Positions 51,815-64,000 of a stretch of 64,000 nucleotides of DNA are shown piece by piece. Origin of the DNA: Axinella damicornis (Eukaryota; Porifera; Demospongiae; Axinellida; Axinellidae); assembly GCA_963931865.1 (NCBI GenBank), contig OZ007512.1, positions 13,322,612-13,386,611 on the forward strand, read 5' to 3'. The notes under the pieces were generated by a model, which had not been told where the DNA came from, made no database searches, and was given only the letters and a program-made list of their open reading frames with translations. Position 1 is the stretch's first letter, and each line of letters opens with the position of its first letter. A program made the position numbers and the translations under genes.

Positions 51815-52195
51815 AAGGATGTGGTGTGAACTATTTCAGGTGAAAACACCTTCAAGAACACACCAGGAGAAACTACCTGAAGATACGGACAAGACGGGCA
51901 CCGTAACCATCTGAACTTCTCTGTACCCACACCGTCCACACGCCTGTCGAGTCCGTGGTGGGACTATTTACATTCGACTTTTTCAGCGATTCTCCTGCAT
52001 GAGTGCCCGTAGGTGTGGTCTACGCAGAAAATAACGTAATACTCAGAAGTTGAAGTGGTTCCGCGACGGTGCCTGTCCAGTCCCGTATCTACAGCTAGTT
52101 TTAGGGTAGAGCTGAGTGGACTCCTAGGAGAGAAAGAACTTCTCTTATTGCAGTGGTGGGACTCAAACCTGCCTCCTTGCGATTAACACAAATGA
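51815..52195 (-). mobile_element. tRNA-Ser-derived SINE split by a MITE
   Basis: Tail part 51815-51867 (GGTGAAAACACCTTCAAGAA) and head part 52101-52195 (GGGTAGAGCTGAGTGGACTC) match the SINE at 1195-1428 but are separated by the 51868-52100 insertion. Confidence 0.65.
51868..52100. mobile_element. MITE inserted in a SINE
   Basis: Reverse-orientation copy of the element at 32482-32751: AGGAGAAACTACCTGAAGAT...GGGCACCG on the left, CGGTGCCTGTCCAGTCCCGT...CTAGTTT on the right. Confidence 0.7.
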
Positions 52196-52199
52196 GTTC

Positions 52200-52936
52200 A
52201 AGTAGCTGCCCTCTCACACCTAAGATCACATGACCACAACAAAGGCACCGCGACTGGGCGGAGGGTCGCACGGATTTGGTCCAATCACTGCCAACGGCTT
52301 TTGATTCATTAGAGGACTGTTTAAATTGGGATGCATGCAAATACCTGTGGGTTATGTTCATGACACTCCTGATAAGCTTATCACAGCTCCTTAGCTACAC
52401 ACACACCACACATATACGCATGTAGCATCACACACACACGTACATGAGGCTCAACATTGGAGGAAGTTGTGAGAAGGCTTGATGGGCCATATTTTGACCA
52501 ATCAGAAGGCTGCATTTGATCAATAGACAGGAAATGAGAGTAAACAGTAGCCATGCAACTTTGTGTGGTTGCAATATGGGATGCATGAAGTGCTTGTGCT
52601 CTGCCGTCATGGCAACCACTGGTGCTATCAACACAGTTCTTGGAGGAAACCAATTACTGAATGACGACACAGAACCATGCAGTGGATAGTGAACAAATAA
52701 TCCTGTGTGTAATCTACCTGTAGCACACTGTCATGTCACCCCGATTGAAGAATCTGATCATGTGACCAGAATAGCGTAGTCCTTGCAGCTACATACTATA
52801 CACTCTATTCTGTGGCCCCTAGCCAGAGTTTTCGATGGAACTGCCCTTAGATTCTGGCACCTATACATATATAAAGACGTATAAAAGTGGGAGTGACTAC
52901 CCCAATTTAGAAACCCCTTAGAGCCAATATTAGGCA

Positions 52937-52967
<31 letters not shown>

Positions 52968-53050
52968 TAGTGAATGAGATTAAAATATTTTCGCTTGCAC
53001 CTGGCAGTTATTGGAGCATTAGATGGAGCATTTGAAACCCCCGACTTCAG
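52200..53050. other. Stretch without recognised gene
   Basis: Non-coding in appearance; contains a 30-G run at 52937-52966 and a minimal TAGCCTCG hairpin immediately after (53051-53085). Confidence 0.45.
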
Positions 53051-53324
53051 CCTAGCTCGTTCCCAGGCTGGGAACGAGGCTAGACTTCAGGTGCATGCAA
53101 CGCTGAGGTGTATGCAGTTATAGGAGACCTTCAAGGCCAAAGGAGACCTTCTCCCACGTCTAATGTTCCAGTACTGCGAGTGAACACTTACAGTAAAAAT
53201 AGCAAAGATATATTTAATATCAAAATCTGTTGCAGCAAATTGTGTTGACTTTATTGGTAGTCCAATACTATATTCACACTGTTATACTGTTTCAGTATTG
53301 TCCCACACAGAACCTATACGTATG

Positions 53325-53480
53325 AGCCATGCACGAGGTCACTGCTACTCTCTATTCAACTCCAGCAGCCTTCAAGCATGTACGTCACCTGCCCTGTTTC
53401 GCACACAGAACCTATACTTCTGAACCCTGCATGAAATCGCTATTCAACTCAGCAGCCTTCCAGTATATAGTGGTGGTCCT
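53325..53480 (+). repeat. ~75-bp tandem duplication
   Basis: ACAGAACCTATAC...CCTGCATGAA...CAGCAGCCTTC appears at 53305-53375 and 53405-53465. Confidence 0.65.
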
Positions 53481-53815
53481 CGCCGTGGTCTGTTTCACAC
53501 ACAGAAGCCGTGAAGGTGACCCTTGGGTTCAATGTATTGAAAAGAGACAGGTAATATTGGGTGCACTCAGCCAATACCCTCACAAGTTGAGAGGAAGGGT
53601 CATGTCCTTCAGATGAGAGGATTTTAAGCGGTCAGTCAAAGGTGACCTGGTTTAGATACGTAGGCACCTCCAAGCCCTTGTTAGTCGCTATTGTAGTAAA
53701 TCCCTCACAGCTTGTTCCCAGAAACAAGGTTAGTAATTGTTCGGTAGCCCATCATCTCCTGAACGAAGAACAATCCCTGTTGCATGATGGGGATAGAACC
53801 TAGCTACACATTGAG

Positions 53816-53913
53816 TAGCCTCATTCCCAGGCCTTCTCACCCCAGCGTTTGTCGCTTGCAATACTAACTGCAAGTGACAAACGATGGGGTGAGAAGGCCT
53901 GGGAACGAGGCTA
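53816..53913. mobile_element. TAGCCTCG-family foldback element
   Basis: TAGCCTCATTCCCAGGCCTT, CTCACCCCAGCGTTTGTCGC, a short centre and the inverse to GGGAACGAGGCTA. Almost perfect hairpin. Confidence 0.8.
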
Positions 53914-53921
53914 GCTACACA

Positions 53922-54006
53922 GTGCAGTGCTTCAACCACCTGGTGCAATGCTTCAACCACCTGGTGCAATGCTTCAACCACCTGGTGCAATGCTTCAACC
54001 ACCTGG
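53922..54006 (+). repeat. 21-bp minisatellite, four copies
   Basis: GTGCAATGCTTCAACCACCT G four times (first slightly different), beginning right after the foldback element. The reading frames through it are not coding. Confidence 0.88.
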
Positions 54007-54009
54007 CTG

Positions 54010-55740
54010 GCAGTGGCTGCCCAACAATCCACACTCACTACTCAGCTTATGAGGCATTATGTCCTTAGGCCTAACCACACTACAAGCCCCACAACTACTG
54101 ATACCTTCTTATGCACTTGAGTCAAGCCATAGGGAGAACAATTGGGGAAGTAGCGACCACTTGAAGGCCACCTGCAGGTTAAGTGTTTCTATGAATTCCG
54201 CATGGCGTTGCAAGGTCTAGAGAGCACTACGTGTATTCATGAGAGGTTGTCTCCAGCTCCTTGGTTATAGCTACTTGAAGAACAAATGCTTACAAGGAAG
54301 ATGGTTCAGCCATATTCAAGGTTTGAGATTTGACAGCATGTCTTGTAAAGTTTGAAAGTAGCTACTTAGAGAACATGCTCATTGAAAAACAGACCTTGTT
54401 GTTCATAATGTTCCACTGGCTGCACATTGTGTGTGGAGTAGCCGCTGATTGAACGTTTCACACAGCTGATTTCCCACTGCAGACCAACACCTTACAGGTG
54501 GCTGCATGGGTTTGTGTCAGAGCATATTTCCAGGCAGCTTGTAGCGTGGCTAGCTTATGGCTTGCCCCAATAATTATTAACGTCTGGAATGAAGCACCCT
54601 TCACTTCACACATGTACCGCAGTGATTCAAACACCCCCCTTTTCCAAGAAAAATGCTGTATTCCAAGAAATCGAAGTTGGAGCACCCACGTTTGAAACTA
54701 ATATTTAAGGGCTGCACTATAATGGTAGTCATCTTGTAAACTTCATAGTCAATACATTGGAACTCAGTACGTGCTTCGACATCCGCAGTGCGTGGTGGGT
54801 ACTTCATGACCACGCACAGTGTGGGACAGACAGGCGAAGCATCAGAGCATGATGCATGTACGGTAGCCAATACGGTTCAAGCTTTGCCATATTAAGTTAC
54901 TACAGTAACGTAAAAACAAGGGGAAGCGTTGACGTCGTGAGTGTAAATAAGCCTTCATTGTCTCGATTTTGAGGACTACACTATAATATATTATACAGAT
55001 GGAGTCTTCTTACAAATTCATAGTCAATACAATAAATCATAAAAAATTCTCAATGCGTGCTTCAACTTCTGCAGAGATAATGACTGCTATACATGACCAC
55101 GCATGTTGTGGGCCAGATAGGCAAAGTATAGGAGCACGATGCATGGTACGGTAGCCAATACAATTGAAGATTTATTGTGCTGGTTAAATGAGGTTACTAC
55201 GGTAATGTAAAACAAGTGGCATGCTATGCACACACACACACCCCCAAAGCTGACGAACAATAGACTTCTCTTGTAAACACTGCAAAGTTCTGAACCCACG
55301 CTTTAGCGTAACGTTGTGGGAGTTCCAGCAAGTGGTCTCGTTCTTGTTGGTCTTGCAATAAACTTGACAAGGCTGAACAGGATTCCTGGCAACATGGTTT
55401 CCATCAATGCCGTCAATACACTGTGTCAGTGCTTGTGATATATTGGACTGCAACCACCGCCCCCGATAAACTAAACCTTAAACTTTATTGCTGAGTGTCT
55501 GACAGGACTAGTATGCATATGCACGGCTTATGAAGCACCCGCATATCACTGACACACACATGCACATAATATTATATACAACACACACACGCACACACAC
55601 ACACAAACACATGCACTAGACGTATCCGCAGAGTGATTATTGCATTAAAGTAAGTAGCATTGTCTTTCGGTTACTTCGATGGATTCTGCATTGTGAATAA
55701 ACTACTGTAATGCTCTTGGATAAGCACATTTTAGTGCCAC
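54010..55740. other. Stretch without recognised gene
   Basis: Two loosely similar blocks (54740-54880 and 55020-55170: CATAGTCAATACA, ACTTC...GACCACGCA, GATGCATGNACGGTAGCCAATAC) indicate an old local duplication. No coding region can be supported. Confidence 0.4.
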
Positions 55741-55764
55741 TTCTCTGATGGTCAGTTCAATTTT

Positions 55765-56200
55765 CCACGCAGCCAAAGACAATAAGACATTCTTCTCCAA
55801 CGTGGCATGAAAGGGAGGAACATGACGGATAAATGTCCAAACCTGGTATGTTCCACAAACTCACACAGAAGCATGTACGGCCAATATACCTTTCATATTG
55901 AGGCCATTTAACTGCCTGACAACTTGGGCTACACTGCACTGACGAAGCCCAACTTTCCACACAGCCAAAGACAATAAGACATTCTTCTCCAACATGGCAT
56001 GAAAGGTATTCTAGGAACATGGCTTGTATAAAGTCAAAAGAGTTTAGTGAAAACTTTAATTGTACACCTTACTATAGGATAAAAGTCCAAACCTACTACT
56101 AACTCACACAGAAGCCATTGAGGCCAATACCTTTCATATTGAGGCCATTTAACTGCCTGACAACTTGGGCTACACTGCACTGACGAAGCCCAACTAAGCT
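55765..56200 (+). repeat. ~200-240-bp duplicated blocks
   Basis: CACRCAGCCAAAGACAATAA + GACATTCTTCTCCAACRTGGC at 55767 and 55957, and CTTTCATATTGAGGCCATTT at 55891 and 56133. Confidence 0.8.
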
Positions 56201-59040
56201 ATCTGCGACCTAGACAGGCATGACTTGTTGTGACTTAATTTCACCCGGTGTATTCAATTGGTAAGTTAGGTGCTATTATAGAGCTTGTTAGGCAGCCATT
56301 TTGGGTTCTTCTCACAGACAGTCGTCGCCAAATGGTATTACGTAACATTGACTGTATATCAAATGGTATTACGTAACATTGAGAACAGTGTCAATAGCCT
56401 CGTTCCGTAATGGGCCTGGGAATGAGGCTGCAATACAATACATGCATGCTCAGCAGGACTTCGTATATATGTAAGATGGAGCCCTTACACATGAGGGCTT
56501 TAACACTTATACACCCGAGGATTCCCAATGTGTTTAAGTGGGTTATAAACTCTGAATGGCAAGGCTCTATCTTATACTTATAGACCATAATATATATTAT
56601 ATACCCCATAGCAACTAATTGAATGGTGAATACTGTATGAGGGCTTCAGCCTACTTAAAACATCCGGTGGAAGCCCATCAACATCAAAGCTTCTGCGTAA
56701 TCAATTTTTGTGTATAGTCTAATAAAAGAAAATACTGTCACAGCCAGCAAATCTTTACTGAAGTTAGTCTCGGTCCTGGATCCAAACCAGACCTTCACTC
56801 TGAGCAATAGAAATTCCCTTGATTACACGTTATGTAACAGTAGAGTCAGTGGTTGATGTACTTGGCAACGACCTCATCCTACACTTCCTGCAGGCATCAA
56901 CAATATGCCCCAGGCACTCACTGTTTACTCACAAGGCTTTTATCCATGTAGGTTTTCCTGTGCTATGCTGTTCCACTTCAGTGTGTGCTATATACGTTGC
57001 ATGGTTTGTAATACAATTAGCTGTTGTACGTATGGTTTGTAATACAACCAGCTGCACCTGGAGGATTCTCCACTGAAACACAGAGCTTTTAGGTTCACTA
57101 TCTGAATGGGATTTCTGTAACTGTACAAGCCGAGTTGTCAGACCAAAGTGCAAAGGTCGGGATTGGTATAGAGTGAATTATCTCATGTCTCACGTTGACC
57201 TTATACGGTCAATTAACGATGTATCTAACAGTGACATTTTGAAATTTGAAATTCCGCTCACTAGCTCAGCACACATGCACCTGTTCAACTTTCAACTATA
57301 CACATTGCATGTCCAGCCGTGCATGAAACTCAATATTCATACCGCGCACTCACTTTGGTGATATATTGCTGCATGTATGTGCAGCGTGTGTGTCCTGCTG
57401 CCCGAATAGTTTCACCTGTTAGAATGTACATTGTGTCTACTGTGATGTCTTAGCGGCGATGTGAATCTTGGGCATAGTACAGACAGTCTTGCCACTTGAT
57501 CTTAATGGCTTGCCTTTTGCTTGCCTTTTGCACACTTTGACAAATATTTGAGACAGTCGAAGTATGCAATCAGTTCATTTCAGGAATGCCTATGAGTAGA
57601 TCTCCAGAGGGGGCGAGATTATGTGCTCGTCAGGTAGCTGTGAGGTGCATATGAAGAAGGGTTAAGACTCAACATCGCGAGACATTTTGTGGAGAAATAT
57701 TCTAACAATTCAGACATCCTACATTCTATAGGACAGTTTCATAAACATTCTTAGTCGCAACACGGGCCTTGAGGTTTGCGTTGGCATCTCTGGTGGTTTA
57801 GAAATCTTTCAACTATGCAAACATATTAGTTTGTTTTTATTTTGAGCAATCACAAAGTCAGGTGATGGATTCAATGTACATGTTTACAAAGCTGCTCAAC
57901 GAGAAAGCTTCTTGCCTGAGGTTCACAGCCTAAGATAAAAGTATTACGTTTTAGCTTACGTTTGTGTCAGTATAATAGCTAAAATTTATTTTGTAGTGTT
58001 ACGAGTGGCAACCGCACTACTGGTAGCGCAAGCTGCTCGTTCCAATTAACGCATGTCACATGACGACCATGCTAGCTGTGTCAATAATGATTCAGCATGG
58101 CAATGGCGAGACCAACAGCCCTCACAGCGTGAGTTTCAGGACATAATCATCAGTGAATGACAGTGATCACAACTGTGTGGTCGATCAGAATCTTTTGTGG
58201 GTCTTTCATGAGAGCTGTGTAACATGATAGAGTTCACTATGTACAAAGCAACTTTTAATTAACTGATTGCATGTGTATGGTAAACAGCATGTTGTTGTTT
58301 GTTTAGGACAAACTGCCAACGTGAACTTTTAGGAAGCATGCATCCCCACATTGTTGGCTCCAACATCAAACGGGGTGCTTGTAAACAGTTACCATGGATA
58401 CGGAGAGATTTCAGTGAGAGATTGATTACAGCTTTAGGTTTGTTCTTCTTGTGGCTTGAAGTAAACGGTTACCTTGGAAACAGCAGCAAGAGATCAATTA
58501 CAGCTTTAGTTTGTTCTTGCCGTCTGAACTTTCAACAACAATTAACAGCAATCACTCTACGTAGATGGAAATAATGTAGGATCATTCGATCAATATGTTA
58601 CTTTCAAGATAGTGCCTTGTAGATATGGTGGCAAATAAGAATATCATTTTTTGACCTGTTAGGACAGTACAGAAACATAAATCCATTGACACATGCATGC
58701 AAGTATTGAAACGAACATGCTCTCAGAGTAAAGCAATAATAATTGGCTGCATGTATACAACATATGGCACCAATTTGGATACATTTCAAGAAGAGATAAT
58801 ATATAGTAACTGCACAAGGCACAAATATAGGAGGTTGTATCATTGATAGATGGACAGATATTCACATATAGTAGATTACAGAACGAGAAATGGTTAAAAA
58901 AAATTGCTTTTCTATGCTGTTTGAGAGTTCAAAGTGAATTTTGTGGTGGCTGGGGAGCGGATACGACGTACAGTCACTGTACCCAGTACTGATTCTGTAA
59001 ATATAATATAATAGACCTCTCTCTCATTCTCATCTCACTG
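56201..59040. other. 3' flank of the TGF-beta ligand gene, no recognised gene
   Basis: Holds a minimal TAGCCTCG hairpin (56395-56430), a doubled CAAATGGTATTACGTAACAT (56328, 56358) and a near-repeat of GTTACCATGGAWAC...TTACAGCTTTAG (58388, 58468). Short frames here have no coding support. Confidence 0.4.
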
Positions 59041-61685
59041 CTATACAGAGTAAACGTCCAAGCAATCACAGTCTGTTATCCTCATGTTGTGTCGAATCAG
59101 TATTTGAAAGGAATCGTCAGGACCTCTGACCAGAAACTCGATCGGTGAGTATCTCACGGGAGAGCAAGTCTGCTTGTACTTATTGTAGTTTAATCCACTG
59201 AAGAAGCGTCTTTGCAGTAACAGATGAACTAATGCAGCATGCTGTGAGCTTACTCGGGGGAATTGCGATTGACATCTTCCTCCGCAGATTCCTGCGTTGA
59301 AGGAGGTAGGGAGGATAATAGTCTGCCCAGTGCCTGCAAACTTAATTTGGTTCAGGTGGGTGGTGGAGATATAGAGATCTCTAACATGACAGTGTGGAGG
59401 CTCATTCCGCTTGCGTCTTTCACTGACTGTTGGTGCCTCAGTCATCCCTGTGGGTCCGGGTGTGGATGCACTTTCCAATCGATTTAAGATGGCTTCCAAG
59501 TTTAAATTTTCTTCCTCGGGATCATAAGAATAGATTACCAGTAACGGTTCGTGCTCTTCGTCCTCCTCCTTCGAGGAAATGAACTGCAAAGGAGCGTCTT
59601 TACAGTGTTGCTGCATTGCATTGGTTTCTGAGCGACGTGCGTATGCACCAATGTTGGGATAGACGGTTAGCTTGAAGCCCATCTTCCGACTGTCATGTGA
59701 TTCCAAGTTATTGACCCATTCCTGCACTGTGTGCTCAATCCTGAATACATGCCAACCTTCACCGTGGTTTGGAGAGATTTCACGAGAGGTCACGTAGTCA
59801 GGGTCATGGCCTCTTCTGAACCGCTCAATGACGACCAGGAAGCTAGTTGTTGTGAAAGGTGCCGGCTGTTTCATGTACAAGTGTAGCTCTGCTTTGATGA
59901 TGAACTCACGTGCGTTCACTGTTGTCAGGCTGAAGTTGTACTGTCCACAGACGGGTACTGTGAGAGAGAAACAACAGAGGACTGTGAGTTACAAATCAGT
60001 GCCTTGGAACTTTCAGACAGACTAGGTCCATTGAGTCATGTTTATATAGACCCACTGCATTTGCATCATTGTTCCATGGCATTTCCGTAATCTAAAGCCT
60101 GTGTCGCCATCTTGGTGTACTGTGATACATTGGCAGCATTAAAACAGTATCGATCGAAACACACCCTCCGTCACTGGTAAGCGTTTAATAGCCCTTCAAG
60201 CAGTGCTTGATTCAACACATACTGGAAGCATTGTAAGTGCATTATTGCATTTGCCGAAGCTGCTATGATGCTATCTCAAGGTACACCAGTGGTGGCGGCT
60301 GTGTTCCGTTTTGTTATTTTTCTCAGAGTGGTGACGTCAGCTGTAATGGGTCTACTGACCACATTTGCCTAAGGTCCGCAGCACTTGGCCCAGAACAGGG
60401 TGTGAAATTATTCACTAAGTGACTGAGAGTTTGAGACCAAACAATAACGTACTAATTGCCACAAGTATGCACACTTTAGGAATAGCCCATTGATATACAC
60501 GTTTTCAACTATTAGAACACATTAGCGACATGTTACGATTGTTGGAGCAATGCAGAGATTATAGGAAGGGTGTAGCCGTGGAGCTAATGCATTCAAAGCC
60601 TGCGCTAATTGTATAATGGGTCCATTTATGGTTGAGGAATTTGGTAGTAATTATCATTTTATGTATCTTAAGACAGTGTGTGCAGGTACTGCAAACGGGT
60701 TTTGCAGCATATCAAAGCAATTGCTTTCTTTGTAGAATTCAAGTTTGCACCCGAGAATTGCACGACATCATGTTCGCAACACAAACAGGGGTCTTTACGT
60801 AATGTTCTGCACATTCAACACTAGATAATGGAAGCCAACAACAGCACCACCTGGTTTATATCACATGCCTACCGCTTTGACATCAGCTATTGTGGAAGTC
60901 ATTGTTTCCAAAAAGAATAACCAAGTAACCCTGTATCATTCCTCGTAGCATTGTTTACCAAGCCAGCTACCTGCAGCTGCTCTGTTGCTATGGTGTCTTT
61001 ACAGGCTCTCTTGCAGGTAGTGAATTCTGAACATGGCTGGCAATGATTGCTGTGTTAACGCGCAGCAGTGGTCCCACAAGAGGCACAATACGTAGACACA
61101 ATGGTTTCACGCCCAGATAATGCGATGGCTACTAGACAATAAGTTAGTTTGGGCGCTCTCCGGCTAACACAATAACTTTGCTAGGCCTGCCAGCACTTGT
61201 GTGCGCACTCCCTGTCAATACCAAGTGACTGAGCAGCTGTCGACTGTTGCAGCAAGTTACAAGCAAGAACACAGAACACAGAACTAAACGCACACTATAA
61301 AATTCAACGTACCTTTCGACGTCGTTTGCAGAGATCGTATGGTGTTCGCTTGCGTCGTCGCAAGGTTTTGTTCGCTGGACAGGTTGCGGTACAGTTCAAG
61401 GATGTACTTCGGTGCACTGACGGTGGTTGTGTTGGGTGATGGGGACGCGACCGCGCCCGTTTCTTGCACCCCTGTCGTCCCTTCCGCACCGCTTCTCCGC
61501 CGCCTGTGCAACTTCTTAGCATCCCAAAGCCTCCTCGTCACCTCGACCGCATCGTACTCTCCGTTGGAAGAGACCGGGTTGTTGCGACCCTCACTTCTTA
61601 GAGGTACCTGGATTGAGGGAGCCACGTACATACACAGCAACAAGACTAGCGATGCAACTACTGCTTCTTGCATTCTCCACGCCAT
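59041..61685 (-). CDS. TGF-beta superfamily ligand
   Basis: Secreted signalling precursor of 429 residues from two exons: 61685-61313 and 59957-59041, joined in phase across a GT-AG intron of ~1.35 kb (donor AAAG|GTACGT, acceptor CTCTCACAG). The ATG at 61685 starts a signal peptide (MAWRMQEAVVASLVLLLCMY); the frame runs further up but without ATG. A propeptide (to 308) ends in the furin site RRKR (305-308). The mature part, 309-429, has six cysteines at 314, 349, 353, 389, 421 and 423, in the order of the cystine knot (C, GICGGRC, TCSPVRYSP, CDC), and HAALVHLLL for the helix. The cysteine that usually precedes Cys389 and links the dimer is Thr, as in GDF9, BMP15 or GDF3. The Trp pair after the first cysteine is absent. 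It would signal through type I/II receptor serine kinases. Subfamily (BMP, TGF-beta, activin) cannot be told from this. Confidence 0.92.
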
Positions 61686-61812
61686 AGCTCGAACGTGTTC
61701 TCGTGCAGCAAACACTTTTGCAAAATAGAAGGGAAAAACGAAGTTTTCAGCTGGGCAATATCAGCTCTTGACTTGGGAGCTTTCTCTGAACTTGCGGAAT
61801 CTAGCTCTACGC

Positions 61813-61819
61813 ATTTATA
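61813..61819 (-). promoter_or_regulatory. Possible TATA box of the TGF-beta ligand gene
   Basis: TATAAAT on the minus strand, about 130 bases before the ATG; a start about 30 bases further on would leave a ~100-base 5' UTR. Sequence-only inference. Confidence 0.4.
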
Positions 61820-61829
61820 CGTGCAGCTG

Positions 61830-62235
61830 CTGTAGTTAATTAAGTACTTAGTTCCACGGGAAATCCCGCCAATTCTGATTGCATCATCTGTGAGCGCTCG
61901 AGCTGAGCTAGCTGCATGCAAACAACGAATTTTATGTTGACAAGCTTGTTTAAACTGTACAACCCGAGGATGGGTTGGGGGAAAGAACAGAAGCTAGCTA
62001 AGGGGTACATGTAAGAATACATACATACATTCATGAAAATAATACGCAGCTGTTCTCAGGCAGTATAGTTACTGCTGTCACGGTCAACTGGCATGTTCCA
62101 GCATGTCTCTCCTATGCATGCACATGATTAGCACGTGCTCATGGTAGACACCTTGCTGGTACGGTACCACACAAACGATAGTGTGGAATGGTTGAACACG
62201 AGGTAGAATCATGATTGCGTGGTTCTTGGTCGGCT
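61830..62235. other. Upstream flank of the ligand gene
   Basis: No gene or element recognised apart from the possible TATA box next to it. Confidence 0.4.
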
Positions 62236-62240
62236 GTTTT

Positions 62241-62400
62241 GAATATGATCATGCATGTTCTCACTTGTCCAACCAGTGGCAACTATATATCGAAGTATGT
62301 AATTAACACAGCCTAGTCGAAACGTTGGCATTAATATTTTGATATATAGTTGCACTGGTTGGATAAGTGAGAACATGCATGATAAAGTAGAATCATATTC
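62241..62400. mobile_element. Foldback element with ~50-bp TIRs
   Basis: GAATATGATCATGCATGTTC TCACTTGTCCAACCAGTG at the left is mirrored at the right (CACTGGTTGGATAAGTGAGA ACATGCATG...ATCATATTC). Confidence 0.8.
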
Positions 62401-62744
62401 TGTATGCCAAGTTTGTTGGTGCAAGCTGGCTATACTTTGTGGTAGCTGGATGCATTGAGCTGAGACTCCACCCACCAATGCACCCGAGTGTGGGTGGTAT
62501 CCGCTGCATGTACATATCATTCAGTGTCTGCCATGCACAAGCAGTTGTCGTGGCTACAGAATCTAAGCATGCAGTCAGTCCAGTATGGCTAGGCCTTATA
62601 GCTACCTTGGTACGTTGCTGGAATATAATATGAGCATCAACAATTAATACACTTTCGTGATCAGAATGTCCAGCTTTCAGCTTCTGTGTAGATGTCTTTT
62701 TTTCAGTTTGGTGTGCAGCAGTCCATCCGATCCGTCCTCCATCC

Positions 62745-62838
62745 CTCTGCCTCCTTCCTTCCTTCCTCCCTTCTTCCCTCTCCCTCCCTCACTCCCTCCT
62801 CCTTCTCTCTACCTCCCCCCTCCCTCCCCCCTCCCATA
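62745..62838 (+). repeat. CT-rich tract
   Basis: (TTCC/CTCCC)n; no neighbouring exon recognised. Confidence 0.85.
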
Positions 62839-62839
62839 C

Positions 62840-64000
62840 TAATCCAAGAGCATTGAAGAAATTTGGATGACCATCGAACATTTTACATCTCAAATCTGAG
62901 ATGATGACATCATCGTGACATCATCATCATTGCACATGCTGTGGGATGTCATCATGCTCTCATCTACAGGAAGTACGTTATCACAGGAAACTACAGCAGC
63001 TTAGGTTCATGTCAAATCACATGATTCTAAGTTTAGAAATGCTATTTCCTGATTGTAACCACCAATATTAACCATAATTATGTTTGGAGGTATTTTTGAT
63101 GGCATGCTCAGCAATAAGCTTCTAAGATCAACAATCACAAACCACAGTAAATAGTGGCTTCCACTTCCTGTCTAGGTGATGAATATGGCACTCTGATTGG
63201 TTGAATTTCAGTGATGTCCCCTAACAAATACATCATGCAACAATTACAAAATCTTAACTGAAACAAGATTGTCCGAATATGAACTTCTACAATATTGGGA
63301 TAAATATATAGCTACAGACCTTATTCAATTGATGACATCACTGTCAATCTACAGTCATGCTCTGTATAGTAGTTTCATTGCTCTAATGTGATTGCAGAAT
63401 GTGAACAGCTGTCTTCCAAGTACTATACGTTAACGTTTGCTCTTCGGTAATTAGCATACCTGAAGGTTGATCCCTAAGACGGCTGAAACAGTTTAAGAAC
63501 TCTGTTCAATTTGCGACACAAAATGACTGCCTGCATGCATCTTGTGCGTACCATGTGTGCTCAAGTCTATCGACTACCAAATCGGAACTATATTTTCCAT
63601 GAAATTTCTTGCGGTGTGCAAAAAAGACAATATAGCATACGTACATAGCTAACGTTGCATCTATGCCTTAAGTATGCAGATCCTACAATGAATGTTACAC
63701 AATCAACGATATTCATACCCGCTACTATCACCAACTCGTGGGATGCACATGGATGTCTTGTCTCCTCGCGGTTTGGAGAGGCGGCACTTTCCTGATACTG
63801 CTCTTGAGATAATAGAATTCTTGGAAGTGATTGAACTATTATTGCATAGCGTTGGTTTCATCAACAAACACCATATTTAACTAATACTGAAACGAATTCC
63901 TCGTCTGACGTTGCGTGCATAACTGTAGCTTGGGAAAGACTGAACGGATCACATTAGAAGCACAAGAACTCCAAGTATGCAGCTCAGCTGTGCACTAGCA
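62840..64000. other. Right end without recognised gene
   Basis: Contains ATGATGACATCATCGTGACA-type clustered ATCATC repeats (62899-62935). No coding region is supported. Confidence 0.4.

Noticed and set aside
53329..53616. Chemokine-like frame (REGDPWVQCIEKRQ)
   Set aside because: The resemblance is a few residues only. The frame spans a local tandem duplication, has no signal peptide or cysteine pattern, and is probably chance.
58299..58574. 91-residue frame near the TGF-beta ligand gene
   Set aside because: It runs through a pair of diverged repeats (GTTACC...TTACAGCTTTAG) and shows no known motif or splice context.

Overview
This is nuclear DNA of an invertebrate animal, most likely a sponge (demosponge). 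Spliced genes with GT-AG introns, a secreted TGF-beta family ligand and a ciliary gene show a metazoan. The giant surface proteins combining chlamydial-PMP-like beta-helix repeats with a polytopic membrane domain are, from what is known, abundant in sponges and other early-branching animals. The sponge assignment is inference. Non-coding DNA is packed with foldback elements, tRNA-derived SINEs, minisatellites and CT/GA or CA tracts. There is one 200-base assembly gap (40451-40650).

Region 1-30017 is built from two tandem copies of a ~12.6 kb segment (about 349-13100 and 17457-30017). Each copy holds one large intron-less-coding receptor-like gene (3434-9150, with a 2-base frameshift; 20010-25907, intact), followed on the same strand by the last six coding exons of a ZGRF1-type superfamily 1 RNA/DNA helicase. 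The middle helicase exons (DECSQ box to YRCHP motif) lie once, at 13242-15506, so the second receptor gene is nested in a 12-kb intron of the helicase gene. The 3' part of the two receptor genes (6531-9451 versus 23288-26208) is almost identical while the 5' beta-helix part differs by several percent. This is the signature of recent gene conversion of the membrane module.

Region 30018-45555 contains a minisatellite and then CFAP299, a ciliary/flagellar gene whose seven coding exons are all recognisable (31981-45555) and give 235 residues. A perfect RFX X-box palindrome lies 15 bases before its start codon. Introns 1, 5 and 6 hold mobile-element remnants and minisatellites.

Region 45556-59040 is ~13.5 kb without a convincing gene: foldback elements, a ~350-bp tandem satellite, SINEs and local duplications. 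At 59041-61685 (minus strand) is a two-exon TGF-beta superfamily ligand with signal peptide, furin site and six-cysteine knot. It lacks the cysteine that normally links the dimer. The last 2 kb hold its promoter side, another foldback element and simple repeats.

The genes do not form a pathway. The linked observations are the nested, duplicating, gene-converting receptor pair inside the helicase gene and the way simple repeats supply splice signals in the neighbouring genes.
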